A stretch of 64,000 bases of DNA from Streptomyces natalensis ATCC 27448. Its GTDB lineage: Bacteria; Actinomycetota; Actinomycetes; Streptomycetales; Streptomycetaceae. Shown here one piece after another: positions 1 to 8,502 of the stretch (position 1 is its first letter; each line of letters begins with the position of its first letter). The translations under genes and the position numbers were made by a program. Where the stretch lies: positions 60,854-124,853 of the forward strand of contig NZ_JRKI01000005.1 of assembly GCF_000935125.1 (NCBI RefSeq). Direction: 5' to 3'. The notes beneath the pieces were generated by a model. It saw only the letters and a program-made list of their open reading frames with translations. It did no database searches and was not told the DNA's origin.

Positions 1-180
1 GGTGGGCGTCAGCCGGTGCCCCTCGAAGAGCTTCTGGAGGCGGGCGGCGGCGCCGGTGTCGGCCGCGCCGGTGCCCGGCTCCAGGTCCGAGCCCGCATCC
101 CTGCCCGCGGCGGTACCGGTACCGGTGTCCGTACGCGCGCCCTGGGCCGCGCCGCCGCCGTTGTCCCGGTCCCCGCTCAT
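1..180 (-). CDS. MurR/RpiR family transcriptional regulator (partial, 5' end only)
   Basis: Minus-strand gene that runs off the left edge; only the first 60 codons are present. It starts at an ATG at 178-180 and has a Gly/Ala/Thr-rich low-complexity leader of about 40 residues. This leads into LQKLFEGHRLTPT, the typical opening of the N-terminal helix-turn-helix of MurR/RpiR regulators, which control sugar and amino-sugar catabolism through a C-terminal SIS domain (not in the window). The same reading frame is open upstream into the lyase remnant at 304-612, so the start is not certain. Family call is moderately sure; target genes cannot be inferred. Confidence 0.6.
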   Translation of the reverse strand, partial: MSGDRDNGGGAAQGARTDTGTGTAAGRDAGSDLEPGTGAADTGAAARLQKLFEGHRLTPT

Positions 181-303
181 TGCCCTCTGCTTCCCGGCCC
201 GGAGGGGGCCTTGTGCTCGTGCTCGTGCCGTGTGTCCCGGTGCCGCGCCGCCGTACCGTCCCGCAGTGCCGACTGACGGTACCGGCCGCCCGACGGTAGG
301 TAA

Positions 304-612
304 CCTCTGGGCGGGCAGCCGGTCGCCGATCGCCCCGGCGTGGCTGCGCAGCAGGCGCAGCCCGTGGGCGGCGTCGTCGGGCCCGACGACGCCGCCCACG
401 GGCTGGTTGGCGCCGACGCCGGTGCTGCGCCCGTGGACCCGGCCGGTGGCGGCGAGGCGGCGGGGGGTCTCCCAGGATTCCGCGGCCCGTGCGAGGGCTT
501 TGCGGTCGGGGGGCTCGGGGTGGGCGGTGCGGTCCGCGAGGGCGGCGATATCGGCGGTGCGCAGGCCGGCGCCGTCGAGGTGACGGGCCGGGTGGCTCCT
601 CGGCCGTTGTCC
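304..612 (-). pseudogene. Aromatic amino acid lyase remnant (N-terminal fragment)
   Basis: On the minus strand this reads HLDGAGLRTADIAALAD, then GRVHGRSTGVGANQPVGG, then DDAAHGLRLLRSHAG. These are the hallmarks of the N-terminal part of histidine/phenylalanine ammonia-lyase-type enzymes, including the (Y/H)GRSTGVGA segment that carries the family's N-terminal active-site region. Only about 95 residues remain of a family of about 500. The MIO-forming Ala-Ser-Gly core and everything after it are missing, and no convincing start codon lies upstream because stops occur just above 690. The frame continues without a stop into the MurR/RpiR gene, which suggests a deletion joining the two. Its last codons include a TTA at 301-303. 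Confidence 0.6.
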
Positions 613-750
613 AGCACCTGCGCTCCACCTCGCTCCGTACGGTGAGCGGGCGGGCGGCGCGGCGGCCGTCCACCCCTACCGCTATTCAATCACCTATGAG
701 TGTGCATGACCTTATGCAGGACCGGCAACGAGAAATACGGGCGCCCGCAC

Positions 751-1824
751 TCAGCCGGCGGCGGGCCGCTCCCCCGGCCGCACCCCGGACCGCTCCCCGG
801 ACGACGCGGGTACGTCCGTCCACCGCGGCGGCAGCCCGAACAGCGGGAACAGCCGCTCCGTGTCCAGGAACGAATTCAGGCCGGTGATCCGCCCGTCCGC
901 CGTGTCGATCACCTGGATCGCCCAGGGCCTGCCGTCCGCCCGGTACTGCCCGAAAGCGGGCCGCCCGTTGGCCGTCAGCGGCACCAGATGCGATCCCTCG
1001 CAGCCGCAGCCGGGGCCGCGCATCCACCGCACGATGTCCTCGCGGCCGCGCAGCCACAGTGCGTACGGCGGCATCGACAGCGTCGAGTCCTCGTGCAGCA
1101 GGGCCGTCAGCGCCGCCATGTCGAAGCGCTCGAAGGCGTCCACATACCGCTCCAGCAGCGCCTGCTGTGCCTCGTCCAACGGCGGCGCAACGGCCGCCTC
1201 CCGGCCCTCGCCCCGGCCCCCGTGGCCCTGGTCCGCGGCGAGCGTCGCCCGCGCCCGCTGCAAGGCGCTGTTGACCGCCGCCACGGAACTGCCCAACAGC
1301 TCCGCCACCTCGCTCGCCGACCAGCTCAGCACCTCCCGCAGGATCAGCACCGCCCGCTGCCGGGGCGCCAGCCGCTGCAACGCGGAGACGAAGGCGAGCC
1401 GGACCGACTCCCGTGCCACCGCCGCCTCCGCGGGATCCGCGGTCTCCGCCAGCACCCGCGCGTCCGGCACCGGCCCGATCCAGGTGGCCTCGGGCAGCCC
1501 GTTGCCCACCGGGGTGTCCACGCTCGACGGCGAGGCGAGATCCATCGGCCGTGCCCGCCGCCCGCTCCCCTTGAGCAGATCCAGACAGACGTTGGTGGCG
1601 ATCCGGTAGAGCCACGACCGCAGCGAGGACCGCCCCTCGAACCGCTGATAGCTGCGCCAGGCCCGCACCATGGTCTCCTGCACGGCGTCCTCGGCCTCGA
1701 ACGCGGACCCCAGCATGCGGTAGCAGTACCCGGTCAGCTCGGTACGGTACGCCTCCAGCCGGTCCGCCAACTCCCCTGGCGCGCCGCCCTGTCGGGCCTC
1801 ATCGCGCACTGCGACTTCACTCAT
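751..1824 (-). CDS. RNA polymerase sigma-70 factor, ECF-like with SnoaL-like C-terminal domain
   Basis: 357-residue sigma factor of the TIGR02960 type. Region 2 is visible as [20 protein letters not shown] followed by [17 protein letters not shown] at about residues 35-85. Region 4 is [20 protein letters not shown] followed by [17 protein letters not shown] at about 165-210. After residue 230 comes a SnoaL/NTF2-like domain ([20 protein letters not shown], then a [13 protein letters not shown] stretch), which in this class modulates sigma activity in place of a separate anti-sigma factor. The ATG at 1824 was chosen over an upstream in-frame ATG because GGAGG lies a suitable distance before it and conserved sequence starts only later. 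No anti-sigma gene is adjacent. Regulon unknown. Confidence 0.9.
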   Translation of the reverse strand: MSEVAVRDEARQGGAPGELADRLEAYRTELTGYCYRMLGSAFEAEDAVQETMVRAWRSYQRFEGRSSLRSWLYRIATNVCLDLLKGSGRRARPMDLASPSSVDTPVGNGLPEATWIGPVPDARVLAETADPAEAAVARESVRLAFVSALQRLAPRQRAVLILREVLSWSASEVAELLGSSVAAVNSALQRARATLAADQGHGGRGEGREAAVAPPLDEAQQALLERYVDAFERFDMAALTALLHEDSTLSMPPYALWLRGREDIVRWMRGPGCGCEGSHLVPLTANGRPAFGQYRADGRPWAIQVIDTADGRITGLNSFLDTERLFPLFGLPPRWTDVPASSGERSGVRPGERPAAG

Positions 1825-2214
1825 CGAGGTCCGCCGTTCCTCCCTCGGCCGACCACCGGCCCGCGTCCGCCGACCGTACCAACGGCCGCCGGGAGAAGGG
1901 AGAGATGTTGCGGGGACCGCCACACCCCGGCCGAGCCGGGGGCGGGACGACGGCGGTCCCCGCAAGGGACGCGGGCCGGGTCAGGGCCGGGCGTCGCGTC
2001 CTGGCGATCGTGGAGGTCCGGGAGCCGCTCCGGAGGTCCTTATCGCCTCGGTCATCAATGTGCCTGACGCGTGTTAAGTCCGTGCTGCGAACGCGTGACG
2101 CATACGTACACCTTGCGATTCCGTCCCGTTCCCTGACGGTCGCTTAACAACCGTACGTCCCACCCGTACGGCGACGGCGAGGTGCGCCGCCCCGCACGGG
2201 TGCACGGCCCGGCG
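1825..2214. other. Intergenic region between the sigma factor and cystathionine beta-synthase genes
   Basis: About 390 bp with no convincing gene. It should hold the sigma factor promoter (minus strand) and the 3' end of the cystathionine beta-synthase transcript. There are GC-rich self-complementary stretches around 2010-2045 but no clear terminator with a T-run. A locally AT-richer patch with repeated cgtgtt/acgcgt elements lies at 2060-2110. Confidence 0.4.
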
Positions 2215-3603
2215 CTACTTGGCCACGCCGCGCGCCAGATAGGCGAGCAGGTCCTGCCGGCTCACCACGCCCTTCGGCTTGCCCTCGACCAGGACGATCG
2301 CCGCATCCGCGTTCTCCAGGACGGCCATCAGATCGGCGACCGCCTCCCCGGAGCCGACCTGCGGCAGCGGCGGGCACATGTGCTTCTCCAGCGGGTCGGA
2401 GAGCGAGGCGCGCTGGGTGAACAGCGCGTCGAGCAGCTCGCGCTCCACCACCGAGCCGATGACCTCGGCGGCCATCACGTCCGGGTGGCCGGCGCCCGGC
2501 TTGACGATCGGCATCTGGGAGACGCCGTACTCGCGCAGCACCTCGATCGCCTCGCCGACGGTCTCCTCGGGGTGCATGTGCACCAGCGAGGGCAGCGCAC
2601 CCTCCTTGTGCTCCAGCACCTCGCCGACCCGGGCCGCGGTGCCGCTCTCCTCCAGGAAGCCGTAGTCGGCCATCCACTCGTCGTTGAAGATCTTGGAGAG
2701 ATAGCCGCGGCCGCTGTCCGGGAGGAGGACGACCACGACATCGTCCGGGCCCAGGCGCGAGGCGACCTCTAGACCGGCCACCACGGCCATCCCGCAGGAG
2801 CCTCCGACCAGCAGGCCCTCCTCCTTGGCCAGGCGCCGGGTCATTTGGAAGGCGTCCTTGTCGGAGACCGCGACGATCTCGTCCGCGACCGTACGGTCGT
2901 AGGCGGTGGGCCAGAAGTCCTCGCCGACGCCCTCGATCAGATACGGGCGCCCGGAACCGCCGCTGTAGACAGAGCCCTCCGGGTCGGCGCCGATGACCTT
3001 GACGCGGCCCTCACTGGCGTCCTTCAGATAGCGGCCGGTGCCGCTGATCGTGCCGCCGGTGCCGACGCCCGCCACGAAGTGGGTGATCCGCCCGTCGGTC
3101 TGCGCCCACAGCTCGGGACCGGTGGTCTCGTAGTGCGAGCGCGGGTTGTTGGGGTTGCTGTACTGGTCGGGCTTCCAGGCACCCGGCGTCTCGCGCACCA
3201 GCCGGTCCGAGACGTTGTAGTACGAGTCCGGGTGCTCGGGGTCCACCGCGGTCGGGCAGACCACGACCTCCGCGCCATAGGCCCGCAGCACATTGATCTT
3301 GTCCGTCGACACCTTGTCGGGGCAGACGAAAATGCACTTGTAGCCCTTTTGCTGGGCCACGATCGCCAGGCCCACACCGGTGTTGCCGGACGTCGGCTCC
3401 ACGATGGTGCCGCCGGGCTGCAACTGGCCCGACTCCTCTGCGGCCTCGATCATCCGCACTGCGATGCGGTCCTTGACCGAACCGCCGGGGTTGAAGTACT
3501 CGACCTTCACCAGGACGGTGGCCTGGATGCCCTTGGTCACGTTGTTGAGCCGTACCAGCGGGGTGTTGCCGACGAGCTCAATCATCGAATCGTAAAACTG
3601 CAC
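2215..3603 (-). CDS. cbs: Cystathionine beta-synthase
   Basis: 462-residue PLP enzyme that condenses serine (or O-acetylserine) with homocysteine in reverse transsulfuration. The GTG start at 3603 gives the usual (M)QFYDSMIELVGNTPLVRL opening. The PLP-lysine is in NPGGSVKDR (about K44), the substrate/PLP loop is EPTSGNTG, and the phosphate loop is GVGTGGTISG. From about residue 340 there is a tandem pair of CBS (Bateman) domains, normally a regulatory adenosyl-ligand module. Length and domain order match the actinobacterial enzyme. The gene is monocistronic and divergent from the SGNH esterase gene. Confidence 0.95.
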   Translation of the reverse strand: MQFYDSMIELVGNTPLVRLNNVTKGIQATVLVKVEYFNPGGSVKDRIAVRMIEAAEESGQLQPGGTIVEPTSGNTGVGLAIVAQQKGYKCIFVCPDKVSTDKINVLRAYGAEVVVCPTAVDPEHPDSYYNVSDRLVRETPGAWKPDQYSNPNNPRSHYETTGPELWAQTDGRITHFVAGVGTGGTISGTGRYLKDASEGRVKVIGADPEGSVYSGGSGRPYLIEGVGEDFWPTAYDRTVADEIVAVSDKDAFQMTRRLAKEEGLLVGGSCGMAVVAGLEVASRLGPDDVVVVLLPDSGRGYLSKIFNDEWMADYGFLEESGTAARVGEVLEHKEGALPSLVHMHPEETVGEAIEVLREYGVSQMPIVKPGAGHPDVMAAEVIGSVVERELLDALFTQRASLSDPLEKHMCPPLPQVGSGEAVADLMAVLENADAAIVLVEGKPKGVVSRQDLLAYLARGVAK

Positions 3604-3831
3604 GGTGGTCTCCGCGGTCGGGGGCACGCTCTCCTGCGCCCGTGCCGCCAGCCTATGCGCCGGGCCCGGCCGGGGCCGCGTCGATCGCTGTCCGTTAGAG
3701 GTCAGGTGCGTTGCGTTCCGTGCGGGAACGGGCAACAACTTCTCGTACGAGTTTGTTGTTGTCGATACCAGCGCGTCCGGTCCCCTGGGCCGCGGCGCGC
3801 ACGCACGCACTGCACGGGGAGGTGCCCGGCT

Positions 3832-4854
3832 ATGCCGATGACGATGTCCAGGGCGCGCGTGGCGCGCCGGATCGCGACCGCCGCGGCGGTGGGCGGGGGC
3901 GGGATCGGCCTGCTCGGCGTCGCCGCGGTCGGGGTGCTGCTGACCGAGGTCCGGCTGGCCCGGCGTACGGTCGGCGGCTCCAGCGACACCCCGCCGTGCG
4001 CCGACGGCCGCTACGGCGCCCCGTTCCACCACGACGACGGGCGGCCGCCGCTGCGGCTCGCCTTCCTGGGCGACTCCACCGCCGCCGGGCAGGGCGTGCA
4101 CCGCCCCCGCCAGACCCCGGGTGCGCTGCTGGCCTCGGGGCTGGCCGCGCTGTCCGAACTCCCCGTCGAGTTCCGCAATGTGGCCCTGCCCGGTGCCCAG
4201 TCGAACGATCTGGAGCGCCAGGTGGAGCTGATCCTCGGGGAGGGCAGCGCCGAGGCCCGGCCCCCTGACGTCTGCGTCATCATGATCGGCGCCAACGATG
4301 TCACCCACCGCATGCCGCTCGCCGAATCCGTACGGCATCTGTCCGAGGCGGTACGCCGGCTGCGCGAGGCGGGCAGCGAGGTGGTGGTGGGCACCTGCCC
4401 CGACCTGGGCACCATCGAGCCGGTCTACCAGCCGCTGCGCTGGGTGGCCCGGCGGCTGTCGCGGCAGCTGGCCGCCGCCCAGACCATCGGCGTGGTCGAG
4501 AACGGCGGGCGTACGGTCTCGCTCGGCGATCTGCTGGGCCCGGAGTTCGAGGCGCATCCGCGCGAGCTGTTCGGGCCGGACAACTACCACCCGTCGGCCG
4601 AGGGGTATGCCACCGCCGCGATGGCGGTGCTGCCGACGCTGTGCGCGACGCTGGGGCTGTGGCCCGATGAGGAGCGGCCCGAGCCCGGCCGCGGCGAGGG
4701 CATTCTGCCGGTCGAGATGGCGGCGGCGGAGGCGGCGGCCGAGGGCGGTACGGAGGTCAGCGGGCGGCGGGCGCCGTGGGCGCTGCTCAAGCACCGCAGG
4801 CGCCGGCAGCTGCCGGATGCGGAGCCGTCCGAGCTGCCGCAGATCGGGTGGTGA
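3832..4854 (+). CDS. SGNH/GDSL hydrolase family protein
   Basis: 340-residue esterase/lipase-like protein. A hydrophobic N-terminal segment (about residues 14-38) follows a basic start and looks like a signal anchor, so the catalytic domain is probably extracytoplasmic. SGNH blocks: FLGDSTAAGQG with nucleophile Ser at about residue 82 (block I), a later Gly in VALPGAQSND (II), IGANDVTH (III), and DNYHPSAEGY (V) with the Asp/His pair. The C-terminal 60 residues are Glu/Ala/Arg-rich and probably unstructured. The ATG at 3832 has GGGGAGG nine bases upstream. Substrate unknown; many actinobacterial relatives act on lipids or wall-linked acyl groups. Confidence 0.85.
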   Translation: MPMTMSRARVARRIATAAAVGGGGIGLLGVAAVGVLLTEVRLARRTVGGSSDTPPCADGRYGAPFHHDDGRPPLRLAFLGDSTAAGQGVHRPRQTPGALLASGLAALSELPVEFRNVALPGAQSNDLERQVELILGEGSAEARPPDVCVIMIGANDVTHRMPLAESVRHLSEAVRRLREAGSEVVVGTCPDLGTIEPVYQPLRWVARRLSRQLAAAQTIGVVENGGRTVSLGDLLGPEFEAHPRELFGPDNYHPSAEGYATAAMAVLPTLCATLGLWPDEERPEPGRGEGILPVEMAAAEAAAEGGTEVSGRRAPWALLKHRRRRQLPDAEPSELPQIGW

Positions 4855-4945
4855 GGGCGGGCCGCCCGGGGCGGGAGTCCCCAGGGCCCGGCCGGGCCGG
4901 AGCGGGAATACCCGGCGCCCCCTCCCCGTTCCTCCAGCACGTCCA

Positions 4946-4959
4946 TAAGCGCTCGCTTA
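4946..4959. promoter_or_regulatory. TetR-type palindromic operator upstream of the thiolase gene
   Basis: The sequence TAAGCG-CT-CGCTTA is a perfect 6+6 bp palindrome with a 2-bp spacer, about 100 bp before the thiolase start. This AAGCG(N2)CGCTT type is common for TetR-family repressors in actinobacteria, including those controlling fatty-acid and acyl-CoA genes. No TetR gene is adjacent, so the regulator would have to be encoded elsewhere. Confidence 0.5.
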
Positions 4960-5061
4960 GAAAAGAGGCCCGCATCACAGCACGCACCCCGTGACCTTGG
5001 CACTACGTGCAGGTAACTTCCCTCACAGTCCACCCTTTCCATACGTTCCTGGAGCCGTGTG

Positions 5062-6282
5062 ATGCCCGAAGCCGTGATCGTCTCAGCCGCCCGCTCCCCG
5101 ATCGGCCGCGCCTTCAAGGGCTCGCTCAAGGATCTGCGCCCCGACGACCTGACCGCGAAGATCATCGAGGCCGCCCTGGCCAAGGTCCCCGAGCTGGACC
5201 CCACCGACATCGACGACCTGATGCTCGGCTGCGGCCTGCCCGGTGGCGAGCAGGGCCACAACCTCGGCCGCATCGTGGCCGTCCAGATGGGGATGGACCA
5301 CCTCCCCGGCTGCACCATCACCCGTTACTGTTCCTCCTCGCTCCAGACCTCCCGCATGGCACTGCACGCCATCAAGGCCGGCGAGGGCGATGTCTTCATC
5401 TCGGCGGGCGTCGAGACCGTCTCGCGGTCCGTCAAGGGCAGCTCGGACGGCCTGCCGGACACCCACAACCCGCTCTTCGCCGACGCCGAGGCCCGTACGG
5501 CCGCCCGCGCCCAGGAGGAGGGTTCGGGCTGGCACGACCCGCGCGAGGACGGCCTGATCCCGGACGCCTACATCGCCATGGGCCAGACCGCGGAGAACCT
5601 CGCCCGCCTCAAGGGCGTCACCCGCCAGGACATGGACGAGTTCGGCGTACGGTCCCAGAACCTCGCCGAGAAGGCGATCAAGAACGGCTTCTGGGAGCGC
5701 GAGATCACCCCGGTCGAGCTGCCCGACGGCACGGTCGTCTCCAAGGACGACGGCCCGCGCGCCGGCGTCACCCTGGAGGGCGTCCAGGGCCTCAAGCCGG
5801 TGTTCCGCCCCGACGGCCTGGTGACCGCCGGCAACTGCTGCCCGCTGAACGACGGCGCCGCGGCGCTGGTGATCATGTCCGACACCAAGGCGCGCGAGCT
5901 GGGCCTGACGCCGCTGGCCCGCATCGTCTCCACCGGTGTCTCCGGCCTGTCCCCCGAGATCATGGGCTACGGCCCGGTGGAGGCCAGCAAGCAGGCCCTG
6001 CGCCGCGCCGGCCTGTCGATCTCCGACATCGACCTGGTCGAGATCAACGAGGCGTTCGCCGCCCAGGTCATCCCCTCGTACCGCGATCTGGGCATCGACC
6101 TGGACAGGCTGAACGTCAACGGCGGCGCCATCGCCGTGGGCCACCCCTTCGGCATGACCGGCGCCCGGATCACCACCACCCTGATCAACTCCCTCCAGTG
6201 GCACGACAAGCAGTTCGGCCTGGAGACGATGTGCGTGGGCGGCGGCCAGGGCATGGCGATGGTCATCGAGCGGCTGAGCTGA
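5062..6282 (+). CDS. Acetyl-CoA C-acetyltransferase (thiolase)
   Basis: 406-residue thiolase: reversible condensation or thiolysis of acyl-CoA in beta-oxidation or acetoacetyl-CoA formation. Visible are the N-terminal VIVSAARSPIGRAFKGSLKD, the nucleophile Cys at about residue 90 in RYCSSSLQTSR, EINEAFAAQ, the GGAIAVGHPFGMTGAR signature with the catalytic His, and the C-terminal Cys in MCVGGGQGMAMV. The ATG at 5062 sits seven bases after GGAG; the overlapping GTG at 5059 is too close to it. The nucleophile loop reads CSSSLQT rather than the more usual CASG. Two hairpins lie downstream, and a TetR-type palindrome lies upstream. Confidence 0.93.
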   Translation: MPEAVIVSAARSPIGRAFKGSLKDLRPDDLTAKIIEAALAKVPELDPTDIDDLMLGCGLPGGEQGHNLGRIVAVQMGMDHLPGCTITRYCSSSLQTSRMALHAIKAGEGDVFISAGVETVSRSVKGSSDGLPDTHNPLFADAEARTAARAQEEGSGWHDPREDGLIPDAYIAMGQTAENLARLKGVTRQDMDEFGVRSQNLAEKAIKNGFWEREITPVELPDGTVVSKDDGPRAGVTLEGVQGLKPVFRPDGLVTAGNCCPLNDGAAALVIMSDTKARELGLTPLARIVSTGVSGLSPEIMGYGPVEASKQALRRAGLSISDIDLVEINEAFAAQVIPSYRDLGIDLDRLNVNGGAIAVGHPFGMTGARITTTLINSLQWHDKQFGLETMCVGGGQGMAMVIERLS

Positions 6283-6297
6283 GCTGCAGCGGAGGGT

Positions 6298-6332
6298 AGG
6301 GGCCGGGTGCGAGGGACGAGTGCCCGGCCCCT
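6298..6332 (+). terminator. Hairpin terminator after the thiolase gene
   Basis: The arms aggggccggg and cccggcccct are perfectly complementary over 10 bp and enclose about 15 bases, starting 15 bp after the thiolase stop. There is no T-run, as is usual for Streptomyces terminators. Confidence 0.6.
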
Positions 6333-6430
6333 GCCCGCAGCGGAAGCGAAGCTCAGCGCGACCACAAACGCGAGCGGCTGAGCTGAGCTGCCGGCCTCGA
6401 AGCGGGCGATCGGCTCCTTAGCGGGCGATC

Positions 6431-6484
6431 CGAAGGGTGCGCACGGAAAGCGGTGGTCAACTCCCGCTCCGCGCGCACCCTTCG
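6431..6484. repeat. 12-bp inverted repeat, possible second terminator
   Basis: Perfect arms cgaagggtgcgc (6431-6442) and gcgcacccttcg (6473-6484), with 30 bases between them. It lies in the roughly 450-bp gap between the thiolase and the leader ORF. It could be a backup terminator or an operator; a 12-bp palindrome gtcaccggtgac follows at 6524-6535. Confidence 0.45.
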
Positions 6485-6730
6485 CTGTCGTACGGGCACC
6501 TATGGCGACGGCAAGTGGCCTGCGTCACCGGTGACAAGATCGCGACCCAAGTGGGGCCACGATTGTGACCAACGCCCCGACGCGACGGCGTTCTTGCAGG
6601 TCACCGCGGGGTGCCCGGACGCCCGAACCCCCAAGCTCCGAGCAATTCGGACATAGTGCGCTGGGAACGGTCGCCGTCGCCCTGCACCCTGATGTAGGAA
6701 GTCGGGGGACATCTGCTATTGGGAGTACGC

Positions 6731-6775
6731 ATGAGCCACCGCAGCGAGGTTTCGGGAAGCGAGGTCTCGGCATGA
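6731..6775 (+). CDS. Putative 14-codon leader ORF translationally coupled to the next gene
   Basis: An ATG at 6731 preceded by GGGAG (5-base spacing) opens the short frame MSHRSEVSGSEVSA. Its TGA (6773-6775) overlaps the ATG of the downstream gene as ATGA. Overlaps of this kind usually mean translational coupling. No homologue is recognisable, and the peptide may matter only for the act of translation. The alternative is that the downstream protein simply uses its own weak GAGG site. Confidence 0.4.
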   Translation: MSHRSEVSGSEVSA

Positions 6776-7710
6776 GTGTCAACAGCTTCGTCCTCATGTC
6801 GGCCGCGGCCGTGGCCGTGGCGCTGGGCGCCGCCGCCCTGCACACCGCCTGGGGCCTGCGCCGCCAGGTCACCGCGCTGCACGCCGAGCTCGTGGCCGCC
6901 CGTACGGACGCCGCGACGGCCGGTACGACGGGCCTCGCGACCGTCCCGGCCGCCCGCACCGCCCCGGCCGATGCCACGCCGCTCGCGGACATACGCGCCG
7001 CGGTCGCCGATGCGCTGGCCGAGGAGCGGGAGCGCGAGCTGGCCGAGGCGCGTGCGTTCTGGGCGGCCCAGGAGGCACGGGATGCGGCCGATGCGCCGCC
7101 GCTGATCGGCGGCGCCGACCTCGGCGCGGAGGGTGCGGCCGACGCCCCGGCCGACCGGCCCGGTGCCGGGCGGGAGGACCGCGCCGAGCTTCGGCCGTTC
7201 CTGCCGCGGCAGGCGGACCTGGCCGGTCTGGAGCCGCTGCTGGGTCCCGACGCCCTGGACCCGTACGACGCGCTGGAGTCCGTCGAGGCGCTGGACGCTC
7301 CCGAGCTGGAACACGTCGAGGAGGCCGCCGAGTCGGCCGAACTGGCCGCCGCCCGCCGGCGCCACCCCTCGCACCCGGACTTCTCGCCCTCCCCGGTGAT
7401 CAGCGACCACGAGCGCACCGTCACGCGCCTGGAGCAGCTGGCCCGGCACGGCGTCCCGCTCGCGGACGTCCGCCCCGGTCCCCTGGGCACCCTGGACGTC
7501 TATGTCTTCACCGACGGGACCACGCTGTGCCTGACCCCCGGCGACCGGGACACCGCGGAACGGCTGGCCGCCGCCCTGCGCGCCGAGCACACCCCCGTAC
7601 TCCTGGGCGGCTCCGGCATCTCCGGCGGCTACGCCCTGACCTTCTGCTGGGGTGAGGGCCGGCAGGAGAGCGTCTACATCCTGGCGGACCGCGTCATCGC
7701 CTCGCTCTGA
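6772..7710 (+). CDS. Membrane-anchored hypothetical protein, Ala/Glu-rich
   Basis: 312 residues, not a recognised family. An N-terminal hydrophobic segment (MSVNSFVLMSAAAVAVALGA, about residues 1-25) is a probable signal anchor. An Ala/Glu/Arg-rich stretch follows (about 25-110), then an acidic linker and a compact C-terminal domain (about 205-312) with VYVFTDGTTLCLTPGDRDTA and GGSGISGGYALTFCWGEG. The latter reads as a small alpha/beta domain. The ATG at 6772 is preferred over in-frame upstream starts because the hydrophobic segment begins there. It is probably co-expressed with the upstream leader ORF. Confidence 0.75.
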   Translation: MSVNSFVLMSAAAVAVALGAAALHTAWGLRRQVTALHAELVAARTDAATAGTTGLATVPAARTAPADATPLADIRAAVADALAEERERELAEARAFWAAQEARDAADAPPLIGGADLGAEGAADAPADRPGAGREDRAELRPFLPRQADLAGLEPLLGPDALDPYDALESVEALDAPELEHVEEAAESAELAAARRRHPSHPDFSPSPVISDHERTVTRLEQLARHGVPLADVRPGPLGTLDVYVFTDGTTLCLTPGDRDTAERLAAALRAEHTPVLLGGSGISGGYALTFCWGEGRQESVYILADRVIASL

Positions 7711-7743
7711 CCGGCCCCCTCGCTCCGACCGGCCCGGCCCGCC

Positions 7744-8088
7744 CTACCAGCGCCCCGCCGCCTGCGTGACCAGGCGCACGGCCTCCGCCAGGTCTTCGGC
7801 GGGGGCCGGTTTCGCGTCAGGGGCCGCGGTGGCGGCGGCGGTGCGCAGCGCTTCGGCCAGATCGTGGCCGGCCACCGCCAGCTGATCGCCGGCCGCGAAC
7901 GTTCCGGCGTCGGGCATGCTGCGCGGCACCTGCCCGGGGGTCTCGATCCGCTGCGCACGCAGGGCCAACTCCCGTGCCAGCGCGAGCCCTTCGGCCGCGG
8001 CGCCGCGGGCCAGCGTGCTCTGGGGCAGCGACCTGAGGCGGTCGGCGAAGGCGTCCACGGCAGTCTGCAAAGGCATCACGTCAAGCAC
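7744..8088 (-). CDS. Conserved hypothetical protein, Ala-rich helical
   Basis: 114 residues with a GTG start at 8088; an internal ATG at 8076 is an alternative. It is almost entirely Ala/Leu/Arg/Glu-rich and predicted helical: TAVDAFADRLRSLPQSTLAR, then a second segment AGHDLAEALRTAAATAA. No signal peptide or membrane segment. The sequence resembles small actinobacterial proteins of unknown function, and no catalytic motif is seen. Divergent from the DUF4287 gene with a gap of about 100 bp. Confidence 0.65.
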   Translation of the reverse strand: MLDVMPLQTAVDAFADRLRSLPQSTLARGAAAEGLALARELALRAQRIETPGQVPRSMPDAGTFAAGDQLAVAGHDLAEALRTAAATAAPDAKPAPAEDLAEAVRLVTQAAGRW

Positions 8089-8186
8089 GCGGTGAGCCTA
8101 TGCGCCACTCCCGGGTGGTTGCCAACACTCGAACGCTCAGGCACGGTGTGCTGAAGAACCAGCATCGACCGCGTCCGGAGGCGCCG

Positions 8187-8414
8187 ATGTCTCAGCTCTA
8201 CTCCGACGAGACCCACCGGAATCTGCTCTCCCGTATCCCGCACTGCACCGGCCGTGAGATCTCCGAATGGCTCCGCACCGTTGACGAGGGTCCGTCCCTC
8301 TTCCGCTTCGACGAAAAAGTCAGCTGGCTCCGCGGCGAACACAACCTCGCCTACGGGCACGCCAAAGCGATCGTCCACGAATACGACCTCAGGCGCGCCG
8401 CGCGCAAACGGTGA
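8187..8414 (+). CDS. DUF4287 domain-containing protein
   Basis: 75 residues. The ATG at 8187 has GGAG six bases upstream. The pattern HCTGREISEWLRTVDEG followed by SWLRGEHNLAYGHAKAIVHE matches DUF4287: a conserved Trp-Leu-(K/R)-x-Glu-His followed by G-(H/Y)-GHA-x-A-(I/L)-V. Function unknown; small cytosolic helical protein. A strong bidirectional terminator follows, separating it from the convergent BI-1 family gene. Confidence 0.8.
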   Translation: MSQLYSDETHRNLLSRIPHCTGREISEWLRTVDEGPSLFRFDEKVSWLRGEHNLAYGHAKAIVHEYDLRRAARKR

Positions 8415-8437
8415 TTCCCGCACCCACAAGGTTCCCC

Positions 8438-8482
8438 GTGACGAAGGGCCCGCAGGCGATGTGCCTGCGGGCCCTTCGTCAC
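8438..8482. terminator. Bidirectional terminator, perfect 20-bp stem
   Basis: Arms at 8438-8457 and 8463-8482 are perfect reverse complements (gtgacgaagggcccgcaggc on the left) around a 5-base loop, gatgt. It lies between two convergent genes and can serve both. Confidence 0.9.
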
Positions 8483-8502
8483 GAGATCTGCGCCTGGCGG
8501 CG

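Noticed and set aside
2845..3831. Long plus-strand open frame extending the SGNH esterase upstream across the cystathionine beta-synthase gene.
   Set aside because: It is the antisense shadow of the strongly conserved cystathionine beta-synthase; the esterase start at 3832 has its own ribosome site.
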